Below, in pieces: positions 1-8,863 of a DNA stretch of 64,000 nucleotides. The translations under genes and the position numbers were made by a program. The notes below the pieces were generated by a model that did not search any database, was not told the origin of the DNA, and was given only the letters and a program-made list of their open reading frames with translations. This DNA comes from Clostridium sp. C8-1-8 (GTDB lineage Bacteria > Bacillota > Clostridia > Clostridiales > Clostridiaceae): contig NZ_JAABNO010000004.1 in NCBI RefSeq assembly GCF_009928445.1, positions 1 through 64,000 of the forward strand, read 5' to 3'. Each line of letters begins with the position of its first letter. The first letter of the stretch is position 1.

Positions 1-53
1 ATTTAATTCTAATTGCTCGCTCATATAGCATCTCCTTCATGACCACTTAATTT
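1..53. repeat. Solo arm of dispersed palindromic repeat (copy 1, cut by window start)
   Basis: These 53 bases match the right arm of the large palindromic element at 49630-49856 at about 50 of 53 positions, and also match the solo arm at 29836-29940. The window begins inside the copy, so its left extent is unknown. It lies directly upstream of the RNase H gene. Confidence 0.75.
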
Positions 54-107
54 CAGCTCAGTATTAATACGAAGTGGTACATCTAGAAAAATATAGCGAG
101 GTTAGAT

Positions 108-1019
108 ATGGGTAAAAAAGTATATGCAATAAAAGAAGGTTTCGATTTTTCTAAGAATGAAAAGGTGGAAAATATAATAGTAAATACCTGGGATCAGTGT
201 TTGAAGCTTGTTAAGGGCGTAAAGGGAGCGAAATACAAGAGTTTTGAAAGCTTAGAAGAAGCTAGGAAGTTCTTAAATGAACAAGGAAATATATTAAAAA
301 AAGGTGAGCATGAATACCCAATGGATTGTTTGCATGCTTATGTTGATGGAAGCTATAGCATAAGTACTGAAGAATATGCTTACGGGGTAGTAGCTGTTCG
401 TGACAATGTGGTGGAATATATTGATAGTGGTGTTGGAAAGAGTAACTCCGAAAAGAATATAAGGCAAATTGCTGGAGAGCTTGAGGCTGCTGTAAAAGCT
501 GCAGAGTATGCTCTTAGTATTGGTGAGAAAAGAATGGTTCTTTTCCATGATTATGCTGGAATATGCTATCATGCTACTGGTTTTTGGGAAAGAAAGGATG
601 ATTCATCTAAGCAATATCATGCTAGAATGAACGATATTATGAGTAAGGGCCTTGAATTAATATTTGTAAAGGTTGATAGTCATACTGGTGATTTCTTTAA
701 TGAGCTTGTAGACGAAAAATGTAAAGAAAAATTAGGCATAGCATCGGAGAAAGTTGTATCTAGATGGCTAAGCAGTAATACATTAAAGGTATCAAATGAA
801 ACTATAAAAAGTGAAATTGAGAGTTTAGCTCCTAAGCACTCAGAGAATATTATTATAGATGGTGAGGATAACACTAAGGCTTCTATAAATAGTAATAAAT
901 CTAAGATTCAAGTACCTGAATCAATTAAAGATATAATAGATGCTCTTCCAGAAGGAAGACAAGGAGAGATTATAAGTTATGCTAAAAAAGTTTACTTAGA
1001 TCACTTCAATAAGGCTTAA
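108..1019 (+). CDS. RNase H1-like protein with N-terminal hybrid-binding (viroplasmin-type) domain
   Basis: A 303-residue cytoplasmic protein expected to cut the RNA strand of RNA/DNA hybrids. Residues about 5-55 look like the RNase H1 hybrid-binding domain (WDQCLKLVKGVKGAKYKSF). Residues about 74-210 form the RNase H fold, with likely catalytic acids D80 (YVDGSYS), E124 (GELEAA), D148 (FHDYAG) and D202 (ELVDEKC), plus the H192-T-G loop. All four acids appear present, so activity is plausible. A tail of about 90 residues after the catalytic domain has no recognised domain. The start ATG follows a GAGG-like ribosome site. It stands alone; the next gene is separated by a hairpin. Family call is strong, in vivo role inferred. 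Confidence 0.88.
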   Translation: MGKKVYAIKEGFDFSKNEKVENIIVNTWDQCLKLVKGVKGAKYKSFESLEEARKFLNEQGNILKKGEHEYPMDCLHAYVDGSYSISTEEYAYGVVAVRDNVVEYIDSGVGKSNSEKNIRQIAGELEAAVKAAEYALSIGEKRMVLFHDYAGICYHATGFWERKDDSSKQYHARMNDIMSKGLELIFVKVDSHTGDFFNELVDEKCKEKLGIASEKVVSRWLSSNTLKVSNETIKSEIESLAPKHSENIIIDGEDNTKASINSNKSKIQVPESIKDIIDALPEGRQGEIISYAKKVYLDHFNKA

Positions 1020-1033
1020 GCGAAAAGAAGCAC

Positions 1034-1086
1034 ACCACAAAAAGACACTCAATAATATATAATGGAGAAGAGTCTATGTTTTTGTG
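1034..1086. other. Possible hairpin after the RNase H gene
   Basis: CCACAAAAA at the left pairs with TTTTTGTGG at the right around a 35-base loop. No clean T-run follows, so it is a weak terminator or an unassigned structure. An alternative pairing of ATGGAGA near 1061 with TCTCCAT near 1098 overlaps it. Confidence 0.35.
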
Positions 1087-1183
1087 GAAAAGCAGTATCT
1101 CCATAGGAATATATTGGAGCAAATAATTTGTTGAAAAATGCATAATCTATAAATGAAAATTTAATAAAAAGAGGTGCTGGATT

Positions 1184-1357
1184 ATGGGAAAATTTATGAG
1201 TGGTGTAACTACTGGAGCAATAGTCGGAGCAGCATTTGGCATGATGATCTTGCCTCAGCTAGATAGAAAAACTCAAAAATCTTTAAAGAGAGCAGGAAGA
1301 ATGGTTATGAATCTTGCTGAAGATAGAGCTGATGGGATGATGAACATATTTAAGTAA
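1184..1357 (+). CDS. 57-residue YtxH-like small membrane-associated protein
   Basis: The ORF starts with ATG after an AGAGGTG ribosome site and ends just before a strong terminator. Residues 8-24 are a glycine/alanine-rich hydrophobic stretch (TTGAIVGAAFGMMILP), followed by a basic amphipathic segment (DRKTQKSLKRAGR) and a short acidic tail. This layout, one glycine-zipper-like membrane segment then a charged helix, resembles YtxH-type stress-associated small proteins. No function can be assigned. The good ribosome site and its own terminator support a real gene. Confidence 0.7.
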   Translation: MGKFMSGVTTGAIVGAAFGMMILPQLDRKTQKSLKRAGRMVMNLAEDRADGMMNIFK

Positions 1358-1388
1358 AAATACTCGAGGATTTTCCTCGAGTATTTTT
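1357..1388 (+). terminator. Rho-independent terminator
   Basis: Ten-base arms TACTCGAGGA / TCCTCGAGTA around a TTTT loop, followed by TTTTT. It directly follows the 57-residue ORF. Confidence 0.9.
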
Positions 1389-1732
1389 ATGTTGTTAAAG
1401 TTATAAATACATTTATTGCTAATATTTATGATAAAAGCATTTAGATAATGTATATACAAAAATATATAACCAATAAAGTTAAATTTAGTAGGTTTTTTAT
1501 AAATAACATATGAAAATTATGGTATTAAAAGTGAAGTATTTCCAGTAATTAACCCAAAAATAAAATTAAAAGTATAAAATCTTACAAAAACTTTGTATAA
1601 AATAGGGAATTTAATAAAAAATAAAAGAAATTTGTTAGTTTAACAGTTCTAATAGTATATATTTATGATATAATAAATTATAATTTTAATTTATAAAAAA
1701 ATTACATAATTAAGGAAAAAGGAAGAGTGCGT
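1389..1732. other. AT-rich intergenic stretch, no gene seen
   Basis: 344 bases of very AT-rich sequence upstream of the first HTH-TPR regulator. No ORF with a plausible ribosome site, no tRNA-like fold and no riboswitch was seen. It presumably carries the regulator's promoter; TATAAT at about 1670 is a candidate -10 without a convincing -35. Confidence 0.5.
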
Positions 1733-3034
1733 ATGGAGATTCTTTCATTAGGAGAAAAGATAAAAAGAAGAAGAAAAGAATTAGATATGACATTAAAGGA
1801 TTTAGCTGGTGACAGAATCACACCTGGGCAGATAAGTCTTGTAGAGTCTGGAAGATCAAATCCATCCATGGATTTACTTGAATATTTAGCTGCAACATTA
1901 AAAACTTCTGTAGAGTATTTAATGGAATCAGAAGAAACTCAAGCGGAAAACATATGTACGTATTTTGAACAAGTGGCAGAATCTTATATATTAGATAATG
2001 ATACAATAACCGCAGAGAAGTATATAGAAAATTCACTTTACTATGCGGAAAAATACAACTTAGAATATAGAAAAGCTAGGAACCTATATTTAAGAGCTAA
2101 GATCTATATGGCTAAGGGTGAGAATGTGTCTGCACAACAGTTTTTCCTTTCAGCTAATGTTATTTTTATAAAAAACAACAACTACGAGGAAATGGTAAAA
2201 ACCTTTCTATATTTAGGAAAGATAACACTTGAGTTAAAAGCGTATCATTCAGCTACATCATATCTGAAACAAGCAGAAAAGCTATATATAGATCGTAATA
2301 TTGGTGATGATTTTTTACTAGGAGAGATATATTTTACAATCTCAAAGACATACTTTAAGTTAGAAGATGCCAAGAATTCAATGAATTATGCATTTTTAGC
2401 TAAGCAAAAGTTTGAACAAATATATGACCAGAAAAAATATGCAAAAACTTTGTTGTTAATATCAGAAGAATATAATAGCAAGGGTGACTTAACTAATGCT
2501 ATAAAGTACTCTAAGAAAACCTTAGAAGTGTATAAAGGGTTAGAAGATTTAGAGAATATATCCTATATTGAAAATAATTTAGGAAGATTATTCTATCAAT
2601 TCGAAAACTTAGAAGAGTCTTTCAAGCATTATGAAATAGCTAAGGAACTTAGAGAGAAAAATAAGGACAGCAAATTACCTGAGACACTTATTAATATCTG
2701 TGAGAATTATATTAAGCTAAAAGACATTTCAAAGTGTACAGCGGTTATGAAAGAAATTGAAGAACGTATAGATCCAAGTAATTACTCAGATATTATAGAG
2801 TTTATGCTGATCAAGTTTAGAGTTCTAGTAATAAAAGAAAGCTATTTGGAGGCAGAAGCTGTGTTGTTAGATGCTTTTAAAGTTTCAAAGGATAGCGAAA
2901 ACTTTAAAAAAGCTGGAGAAATTGCCGTTATGGTAGGAAAGTTCTATTTAGATCAAAGAAACGATAGCGAAGCAGCAAAATTCCTAGATGAAGGTGTAGG
3001 GATTTTTAAAAAAATTGGCGTTATTAGAAATTAG
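1733..3034 (+). CDS. HTH_3-TPR transcriptional regulator, paralogue A
   Basis: A 433-residue protein. Residues about 8-62 are a Cro/C1-type helix-turn-helix (GEKIKRRRKELDMTLKDLA, then ITPGQISLVESGRSNP). The remainder is helical, with repeated TPR-like patterns (AEKYIENSLYYAEKY, AIKYSKKTLEVYKGLE). The architecture is that of RRNPP-like peptide-responsive regulators and other HTH-TPR proteins. ATG 1733 is preferred over the in-frame GTG at 1727 because GGAAGA lies 6 bases upstream and both paralogues then begin MEILS-GEKIKR. A second copy follows after 22 bases, so the two are probably co-transcribed. No pheromone-like peptide gene is visible downstream, so peptide sensing is inference only. 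Confidence 0.82.
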   Translation: MEILSLGEKIKRRRKELDMTLKDLAGDRITPGQISLVESGRSNPSMDLLEYLAATLKTSVEYLMESEETQAENICTYFEQVAESYILDNDTITAEKYIENSLYYAEKYNLEYRKARNLYLRAKIYMAKGENVSAQQFFLSANVIFIKNNNYEEMVKTFLYLGKITLELKAYHSATSYLKQAEKLYIDRNIGDDFLLGEIYFTISKTYFKLEDAKNSMNYAFLAKQKFEQIYDQKKYAKTLLLISEEYNSKGDLTNAIKYSKKTLEVYKGLEDLENISYIENNLGRLFYQFENLEESFKHYEIAKELREKNKDSKLPETLINICENYIKLKDISKCTAVMKEIEERIDPSNYSDIIEFMLIKFRVLVIKESYLEAEAVLLDAFKVSKDSENFKKAGEIAVMVGKFYLDQRNDSEAAKFLDEGVGIFKKIGVIRN

Positions 3035-3056
3035 TTTTTTTTGATAGGTGAGGGGA

Positions 3057-4301
3057 ATGGAGATTTTATCAACCGGAGAAAAGATAAAAAGAGCTAGAAT
3101 ATATAAGGGAATAACATTAAAAGAGTTGTGCGATGAGAATATATCTATTTCTAAGATGAGCTGTATTGAGAATGGTAAAGTAAAAGCAGAGCCTTGGATC
3201 ATAGAGATTGTTGCGCAAAAGCTAGATTTAGATGTAAGTTACTTAAATGAGGATGTTAAAGATCAACTTGAAAATAATCTTGAAGCTTTTAAGAAGAGAA
3301 GTAAGGATTATGACTATGAGGAAGATTTAAAGTTGAGTATAAGTTACGCTATACATTATGGTTATAATGATTTAGCTTTTGAATTTATGCATCTTCTGTT
3401 TATTTATTATTTGGACGAGCTTAAGTATAATGATATACAAGGTATGATGAATGAATACTATGATATATCTCAAAAGCTAGGAGACAAAACTGTTACATTT
3501 TATAGAGATATGGCTAGATATTTCTTCAATAACAAGGAATTTAATGAAGCCTTAGCTTATTATAGCAAACTAAGAATAAGCTCTAATGATATCAGTCAGG
3601 AATATATTGCAGATATCATATATTCTGAGGCTCGCTGTTACTTAAAGTTAAAGCAGGATGATTTAGCCTATGACTTGCTAAAAAAGTATATTGATAGTCT
3701 TGGAAAAATAGATGATGTTATCATAAAGGGTAAAGTATTAAGCTTATACGCAGGGCTATTAATAAGATTTGGTGAAATTGATGGTCAGGATACTAGAGCT
3801 AAAGCTTTGGTTTATCTTAAAGAAGATCAAAGGGAATTAGCAAAAGCAAAGTTATTTTATGGAGAGTGTTATTTTAAGCACAACGAAAGAGAAAAGGGTA
3901 TAAAAGAAGTAAAGGAAGCAATGGATATGTTTCCGAGAGAAAGAAATGACTATTTTTGTGAGTTATTAAACAAGGCTGTTGCCATATACATAGAAAATGG
4001 AGAACTAGAAATTGCAGATGAAATAGCCTCAGAGGCGCTAAACATAGCAATAGGCTGCGACAATGTGAGACTTATAGAGAGATCATATTATTTAAAGGCT
4101 TCTGTTTTCCAGAAAAAAGGACTCTATGAGCAATCAGAGATGTACATGAATCTCTCTATAGATTCATTGGTTAAGTTCGGAAACCATTCTCAAAGATATA
4201 CCAGATACATTGAGATGGCAAATATGTACCATGAAATTGGTGAAGTGAGAGAGGCAATTAAATACTTTACGCTTGCGATGAATATTGAAAAGAGGCTTTA
4301 A
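3057..4301 (+). CDS. HTH_3-TPR transcriptional regulator, paralogue B
   Basis: A 414-residue protein with the same plan as its upstream neighbour: MEILSTGEKIKRARI opens an N-terminal Cro/C1 helix-turn-helix (to about residue 62, SCIENGKVKAEPWIIE), followed by helical TPR-like repeats to the end. The first 13 residues are almost identical to paralogue A while the TPR part has diverged, as expected for a duplication with different ligands or partners. ATG 3057 follows GGTGA by 5 bases; an in-frame GTG at 3048 is an alternative. A terminator overlaps the 3' end, so the pair forms one unit. Targets are unknown. Confidence 0.8.
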   Translation: MEILSTGEKIKRARIYKGITLKELCDENISISKMSCIENGKVKAEPWIIEIVAQKLDLDVSYLNEDVKDQLENNLEAFKKRSKDYDYEEDLKLSISYAIHYGYNDLAFEFMHLLFIYYLDELKYNDIQGMMNEYYDISQKLGDKTVTFYRDMARYFFNNKEFNEALAYYSKLRISSNDISQEYIADIIYSEARCYLKLKQDDLAYDLLKKYIDSLGKIDDVIIKGKVLSLYAGLLIRFGEIDGQDTRAKALVYLKEDQRELAKAKLFYGECYFKHNEREKGIKEVKEAMDMFPRERNDYFCELLNKAVAIYIENGELEIADEIASEALNIAIGCDNVRLIERSYYLKASVFQKKGLYEQSEMYMNLSIDSLVKFGNHSQRYTRYIEMANMYHEIGEVREAIKYFTLAMNIEKRL

Positions 4302-4327
4302 CTTTAGGGTTAGAGCTTCTTTTTTTA
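4290..4327 (+). terminator. Terminator overlapping the end of the HTH-TPR pair
   Basis: AGAGGCTTTAAC pairs with GTTAGAGCTTCT around a short loop and runs into seven Ts. The stop codon lies in the left arm. Confidence 0.75.
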
Positions 4328-4598
4328 TATATTTTTATGCAAGAAAAAAATGTGCGTAAATACGCTTTTGATGGCTAAATGCAATTATAGTATAAAGAAT
4401 AAAAAAGAAAATAGCTATTTTTTCTTAATTTATCATAATTGGTATAGTATTCTTAAAAAAAGTATGATAGAATGATTTATAATAAAATTTGTATATAACT
4501 ATACGTAATAGATTATAAGTCAAAATTACAAAAGATTACAAAATATGTATGAGAGAATGAGATAATTTGTCATGCAATAATTAAAGGGGGTTACTAAA

Positions 4599-5744
4599 AT
4601 GGCTGTTTTTGAAAAAGGAACAGGTAAAAAAATCTATGTAGTGGATACAACTTTGAGAGATGGTGAACAAACCGCAGGAGTTGTATTTGCAAATCATGAA
4701 AAAGTGTCCATAGCTGAAATGTTAAGCGATCTTGGGGTGGATCAGCTTGAGGTTGGTATTCCAACTATGGGAGGAGACGAAAAAGAAGCTATAAAGGCAA
4801 TAGCAAAGAAAAACTTAAAATCAAGTATAATGGCTTGGAATAGGGCTGTTATAAGTGATATTGAGCAATCAATTGACTGTGGCGTGGATGCAATAGCCAT
4901 ATCTATCTCTGTTTCTGACATACACATACAGCATAAACTTCAGACTTCAAGAGAATGGGTCCTTGAAAACATGATTAAAGCAGTAGAGTTCGGAAAGAAA
5001 AATGGACTTTACGTTTCTGTAAGTGGGGAGGATTCCTCAAGAGCTGATAGAGATTTCCTTGTTCAGTTCATAAACGAAGCAAAGAAAGCTGGAGCTAATA
5101 GGTTTAGATACTGTGATACTGTAGGTATAATGCATCCAGCAAAGATACTAGAAGATATAAGTTTTTTAAGTAATAATACAAACTTTGATATAGAAATGCA
5201 TACTCATAATGATTTTGGTATGGCTACTGCTAATGCGTTAGCTGGACTTGCTGGTGGAGCAACTCATTTAGGCGTTACAGTAAACGGCTTAGGTGAAAGA
5301 GCTGGTAATGCGGCATTAGAAGAAGTATTAATGGCATTAAAGCATGTATATGGATATGATGTAACTGTGGATACAAAGATGTTCAAGGAAGTATCCGAAT
5401 ATGTTGCTAAGGCTTCTGGAAGAGAGATTCCTGCTTGGAAGGCTATTGTTGGTTCTAACATGTTTGCACATGAATCAGGTATACATGCTGATGGTGCCAT
5501 AAAAAATCCTTTAAATTATGAAGTGTTCCAACCTTCTGATGTAGGATTAGAAAGACAAATAGTTATAGGCAAGCATTCAGGAAAGGCAGCAATAGTTAAT
5601 AAATTTAAGGAATATGATATAGAGCTTTCTCCAAAAGAAGCTGATGAGCTACTTGCTATGGTTAGAGAGCTATCGGTGAAGCTTAAGAGAAGTCTTTTTG
5701 ATAAGGAACTTGTACAGCTGTACAAGGACTTTTCAAGTAAGTAA
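4599..5744 (+). CDS. Re-citrate synthase (homocitrate synthase/LeuA superfamily)
   Basis: A 381-residue TIM-barrel acyltransferase of the DRE-TIM superfamily. DTTLRDGEQ (residues 16-24) is the catalytic signature and MHTHNDFG (H201, H203) the divalent metal site; GNAALEEVLMAL and SGIHADG are further family motifs. By sequence alone it could be NifV or homocitrate synthase. However, it is directly followed by aconitase and NAD-isocitrate dehydrogenase, the arrangement known in Clostridium acetobutylicum, and clostridia such as C. kluyveri use a Re-face citrate synthase of this family. It most likely makes citrate from acetyl-CoA and oxaloacetate for glutamate synthesis. The ribosome site AAGGGGG precedes the ATG. 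First gene of a three-gene operon; specificity is inferred from context. Confidence 0.85.
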   Translation: MAVFEKGTGKKIYVVDTTLRDGEQTAGVVFANHEKVSIAEMLSDLGVDQLEVGIPTMGGDEKEAIKAIAKKNLKSSIMAWNRAVISDIEQSIDCGVDAIAISISVSDIHIQHKLQTSREWVLENMIKAVEFGKKNGLYVSVSGEDSSRADRDFLVQFINEAKKAGANRFRYCDTVGIMHPAKILEDISFLSNNTNFDIEMHTHNDFGMATANALAGLAGGATHLGVTVNGLGERAGNAALEEVLMALKHVYGYDVTVDTKMFKEVSEYVAKASGREIPAWKAIVGSNMFAHESGIHADGAIKNPLNYEVFQPSDVGLERQIVIGKHSGKAAIVNKFKEYDIELSPKEADELLAMVRELSVKLKRSLFDKELVQLYKDFSSK

Positions 5745-5769
5745 TACTTAAAACAAGGGGGAGCCTAGG

Positions 5770-7713
5770 ATGGGATTAAATTTAGTATATAAGATTTTAG
5801 AAAAGCATTTAGTTGAAGGAGAACTTGTACAAGGGGAACCTATAGGGATAAAAATAGATCAAACTCTTACACAGGATTCTACTGGAACTATGACGTATCT
5901 TCAATTAGAGGCAATGGGAATAGATAGAGTCAAGACAAAAAGATCTGTAGCTTTTGTTGATCACAATATGCTTCAACAAGGGTTTGAAAATGCAGATGAT
6001 CATAGATATATACAAACTGTAGCAGCTAAATATGGAGTTCTATTTTCAAAGCCTGGTAATGGCATATGCCATCAGGTATTCTTAGAAAGATTCTCAACTC
6101 CTGGAGATACCTTGATAGGATCTGATAGTCATACTCCAACTGCTGGTGGCGTTGGAATGATAGCTATCGGAGCAGGTGGACTTGATGTAGCTGTTGCTAT
6201 GGGAGGCGGAGCTTATTTTATAAATGCTCCAAAGGTATGTAAGATTAATCTTACTGGAAGGCTTTCTCCAATGGTTTCGGCAAAGGATGTAATCTTAGAG
6301 GTTCTTAGAAGACTTACTGTAAAAGGTGGAGTTGGAAGAGTATTTGAATATGCTGGAGAAGGTGTTAAGTCTCTATCAGTACCGCAAAGAGCTACTATCA
6401 CTAATATGGGAGCAGAACTTGGTGCAACTACTTCTATATTTCCAAGTGATGAAAGAACTTTAGAGTACTTCAAAGCGCAAGGTAGAGAAGCGGAATGGAA
6501 AGAACTTCTTCCAGATGCAGATGCAGTATATGATGAAGAGATAACTGTAGATTTGGAAAAGCTAGAACCTTTAGCTGCAAAGCCGCATAGCCCTGACAAC
6601 GTAGAGGAAATAAGAACAATTGGCAAGATTAAAGTTGATCAAGTAGCTATTGGAAGCTGTACTAACTCTTCTTACGAAGATCTTATGAAGGTGGCTAAGA
6701 TACTTAAAGGTAACAAGGTTCATCCAGAGGTATCCTTAGTTATAGCTCCAGGTTCAAGGCAAGTTATGGAGATGATATCACGTAATGGAGCTTTAGGAGA
6801 TATAATCAGTGCTGGAGCAAGAATACTTGAAAACTCTTGTGGACCATGTATAGGAATGGGGCAAGCGCCTGGAACAGAAGGGATTTCTCTTAGAACCTTC
6901 AATAGAAATTTCTATGGAAGGAGTGGAACTTTAACTGCTAAGGTTTATCTAGTTAGTCCTGAAACTGCTGCAGTCAGTGCAATAACTGGAGTATTAACAG
7001 ATCCAACAGAATTTGAAGTTGATTTAACTGTAGAACTTCCTGAAAGATTTATATTAGATGATTCTATGATACTAAAACCAGCTGAAGCTTCTTGTGAGGT
7101 TGAGGTTGTAAGAGGACCAAACATAAAGCCATTCCCAAATGGTGTGCCACTAACAAATACTTTAGATGGAAAGACTTTGCTAAAGGTAACGGACAACATA
7201 ACAACAGATCATATAATGCCATCAAACTCAAAACTTTTACCATATAGATCAAATGTACCTTACCTTGCAGATTTCTGTTTTAATACAGTAGATACTGAAT
7301 TCCCAGCAAGAGCTAAGGCATATAACGGTGGATTTATAGTTGGAGGAAACAACTACGGACAGGGTTCAAGCAGAGAGCATGCTGCTTTAGCACCATTATA
7401 CTTAGGAGTTAAGGCGGTAATTGTTAAGAGTTTTGCAAGAATTCATAAGGCAAACTTAATAAATAGCGGAATACTTCCTCTTACTTTTAAAAATGAAGCT
7501 GATTATGAAACTGTTGAACTTTTAGATGATTTGACAATAAACAATATTGAGGGAGATATCTATACTGGGGAGCTTACAGTTGAAAATATAACTAAGGGAA
7601 CTAGCTTTAAGGTAATAGCTGACTTATCACAAAGAGAGATTGAGATACTTTTAGCTGGTGGAAAACTTAATTACACTAAAGATTTAATGAAAGAAGGTAG
7701 CGCCAATGCATAA
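5770..7713 (+). CDS. acn: Aconitate hydratase, short clostridial form
   Basis: A 647-residue aconitase that interconverts citrate and isocitrate. The [4Fe-4S] ligands are visible: C297 in IGSCTNSS, and C357 and C360 in NSCGPCIGMG. Also present are DSHTPTAGG, DNITTDHIMPS and GGNNYGQGSSREHAA, the substrate-binding loops. The length fits the compact bacterial form of about 640 residues rather than the 890-residue AcnA. AAGGGGGAG lies 7 bases before the ATG. It starts 25 bases after Re-citrate synthase and its last 8 bases overlap the isocitrate dehydrogenase gene, indicating co-translation. Confidence 0.96.
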   Translation: MGLNLVYKILEKHLVEGELVQGEPIGIKIDQTLTQDSTGTMTYLQLEAMGIDRVKTKRSVAFVDHNMLQQGFENADDHRYIQTVAAKYGVLFSKPGNGICHQVFLERFSTPGDTLIGSDSHTPTAGGVGMIAIGAGGLDVAVAMGGGAYFINAPKVCKINLTGRLSPMVSAKDVILEVLRRLTVKGGVGRVFEYAGEGVKSLSVPQRATITNMGAELGATTSIFPSDERTLEYFKAQGREAEWKELLPDADAVYDEEITVDLEKLEPLAAKPHSPDNVEEIRTIGKIKVDQVAIGSCTNSSYEDLMKVAKILKGNKVHPEVSLVIAPGSRQVMEMISRNGALGDIISAGARILENSCGPCIGMGQAPGTEGISLRTFNRNFYGRSGTLTAKVYLVSPETAAVSAITGVLTDPTEFEVDLTVELPERFILDDSMILKPAEASCEVEVVRGPNIKPFPNGVPLTNTLDGKTLLKVTDNITTDHIMPSNSKLLPYRSNVPYLADFCFNTVDTEFPARAKAYNGGFIVGGNNYGQGSSREHAALAPLYLGVKAVIVKSFARIHKANLINSGILPLTFKNEADYETVELLDDLTINNIEGDIYTGELTVENITKGTSFKVIADLSQREIEILLAGGKLNYTKDLMKEGSANA

Positions 7714-8701
7714 AATAACTTTAATACCTGGAGATGGAATAGGACCTGAAGTAAGTGAAGCCATGAAGATGGTGTTAAAGGCATCTGGCGTAGACATAGA
7801 ATGGGAAGAGGTTGAAGCAGGGGAAGCTCAGATAGAAAAGTATGGCACCCCGCTTCCGGATAATGTAATAGAAGCGATAAAGAGAAACAAGATAGCTATA
7901 AAGGGGCCAATAACCACTCCTATTGGTAAAGGCTTTAAGAGCGTAAATGTAACTTTAAGACAAAATCTTGATCTTTATATAAACCTTAGACCGGTTAAGA
8001 GCTTTAAGGGAATAGAGTCAAGATATTCTGATGTAGACTTAGTCATAGTGAGAGAAAACACAGAAGATCTTTACGCTGGCATTGAACATAAAATTGGGGA
8101 CTATGCTGCTGAAAGCATAAAGCTTATAACGAAACCAGCATCTAAGAGAATAGTGGAATTTGCTTTTGAATACGCAAAAAATAACCAAAGATCGACGGTT
8201 ACTGCTGTGCACAAAGCTAATATAATGAAGCTTTCTGATGGATTATTCTTGAATACTGCAAGAGAAGTGGCAGAAGAAAATAAAGAAATCAAATTTAACG
8301 ATTTAATTGTAGATGCTGCAGCTATGAATCTAGTTATAAATCCTCAAAAATATGATGTTATGGTGATGCCAAACTTATATGGAGATATATTATCGGATTT
8401 ATGTGCTGGTCTTGTTGGAGGTCTTGGAATAATACCTGGGGCTAACATAGGAAAAGATTATGCTGTTTTTGAAGCGGTACATGGAAGTGCACCCGACATA
8501 GCAGGCCAAAATAAAGCAAACCCTACTGCATTAATCCAATCTGCTATAATGATGCTTAAGCATATCGGTGAGTATGATCATGCAGTGAAGATTGAAAATG
8601 CTCTTTCAAAGGTGTTTATAGATGGAAAGGTACTTACTACAGATTTAGGCGGTAGTGCTACAACCACTGAGTTTGCAGAAGAGATTTGTAAGAATTTATA
8701 G
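7706..8701 (+). CDS. icd: Isocitrate dehydrogenase, NAD-dependent type
   Basis: A 331-residue isocitrate/isopropylmalate dehydrogenase family enzyme producing 2-oxoglutarate. Recognisable motifs are [11 protein letters not shown] at the N-terminus, [13 protein letters not shown] with the substrate-binding arginine, [12 protein letters not shown] and the nucleotide-binding [18 protein letters not shown]. The small size and the motif after GSAPD fit NAD-using monofunctional enzymes rather than the 415-residue NADP type. The serine/threonine-rich isopropylmalate signature is absent, and the partner genes argue for isocitrate. The start overlaps the aconitase stop by 8 bases. A strong terminator follows. 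Confidence 0.92.
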   Translation: MHKITLIPGDGIGPEVSEAMKMVLKASGVDIEWEEVEAGEAQIEKYGTPLPDNVIEAIKRNKIAIKGPITTPIGKGFKSVNVTLRQNLDLYINLRPVKSFKGIESRYSDVDLVIVRENTEDLYAGIEHKIGDYAAESIKLITKPASKRIVEFAFEYAKNNQRSTVTAVHKANIMKLSDGLFLNTAREVAEENKEIKFNDLIVDAAAMNLVINPQKYDVMVMPNLYGDILSDLCAGLVGGLGIIPGANIGKDYAVFEAVHGSAPDIAGQNKANPTALIQSAIMMLKHIGEYDHAVKIENALSKVFIDGKVLTTDLGGSATTTEFAEEICKNL

Positions 8702-8744
8702 TTGTTTACAGATCAGTGATGTTTGGAATAATATTTTCAGATAC

Positions 8745-8779
8745 AAAAAAAATCGCTAAAAGACTTTAGCGATTTTTTT
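8745..8779. terminator. Bidirectional terminator after icd
   Basis: AAAAAATCGCTAAA pairs with TTTAGCGATTTTTTT around AGAC. The A-run on the left and T-run on the right allow it to serve icd and the convergent Crp/Fnr gene. Confidence 0.92.
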
Positions 8780-8782
8780 GTA

Positions 8783-8863
8783 TTAATGATCAGTGTTAGA
8801 TGGAAATTGCTTCATAACCCCTTGAACTCTCTCTAAAATAAAGTTTATAGCGTGGCTTTTCAT
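8783..8863 (-). CDS. Possible 26-residue small protein coupled to the Crp/Fnr gene
   Basis: On the minus strand an ATG overlaps the TGA stop of the Crp/Fnr gene (ATGA) and opens 26 codons ending with TAA just before the bidirectional terminator. The product begins MKSHAINFILERVQGVMKQ, an amphipathic-looking helix. Stop-start overlap and position before the terminator favour translation by coupling, but the ORF is short and no homologue is recognised. Confidence 0.35.
   Translation of the reverse strand: MKSHAINFILERVQGVMKQFPSNTDH

Noticed and set aside
4328..4598. T-box or other riboswitch before Re-citrate synthase
   Set aside because: Small hairpins such as GCGTA/TACGC are present, but no T-box sequence, antiterminator or known aptamer core could be found.
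6213..6626. Antisense open frame of 137 codons inside the aconitase gene
   Set aside because: It is a shadow of the strongly coding plus strand with no ribosome site and no recognisable protein pattern.
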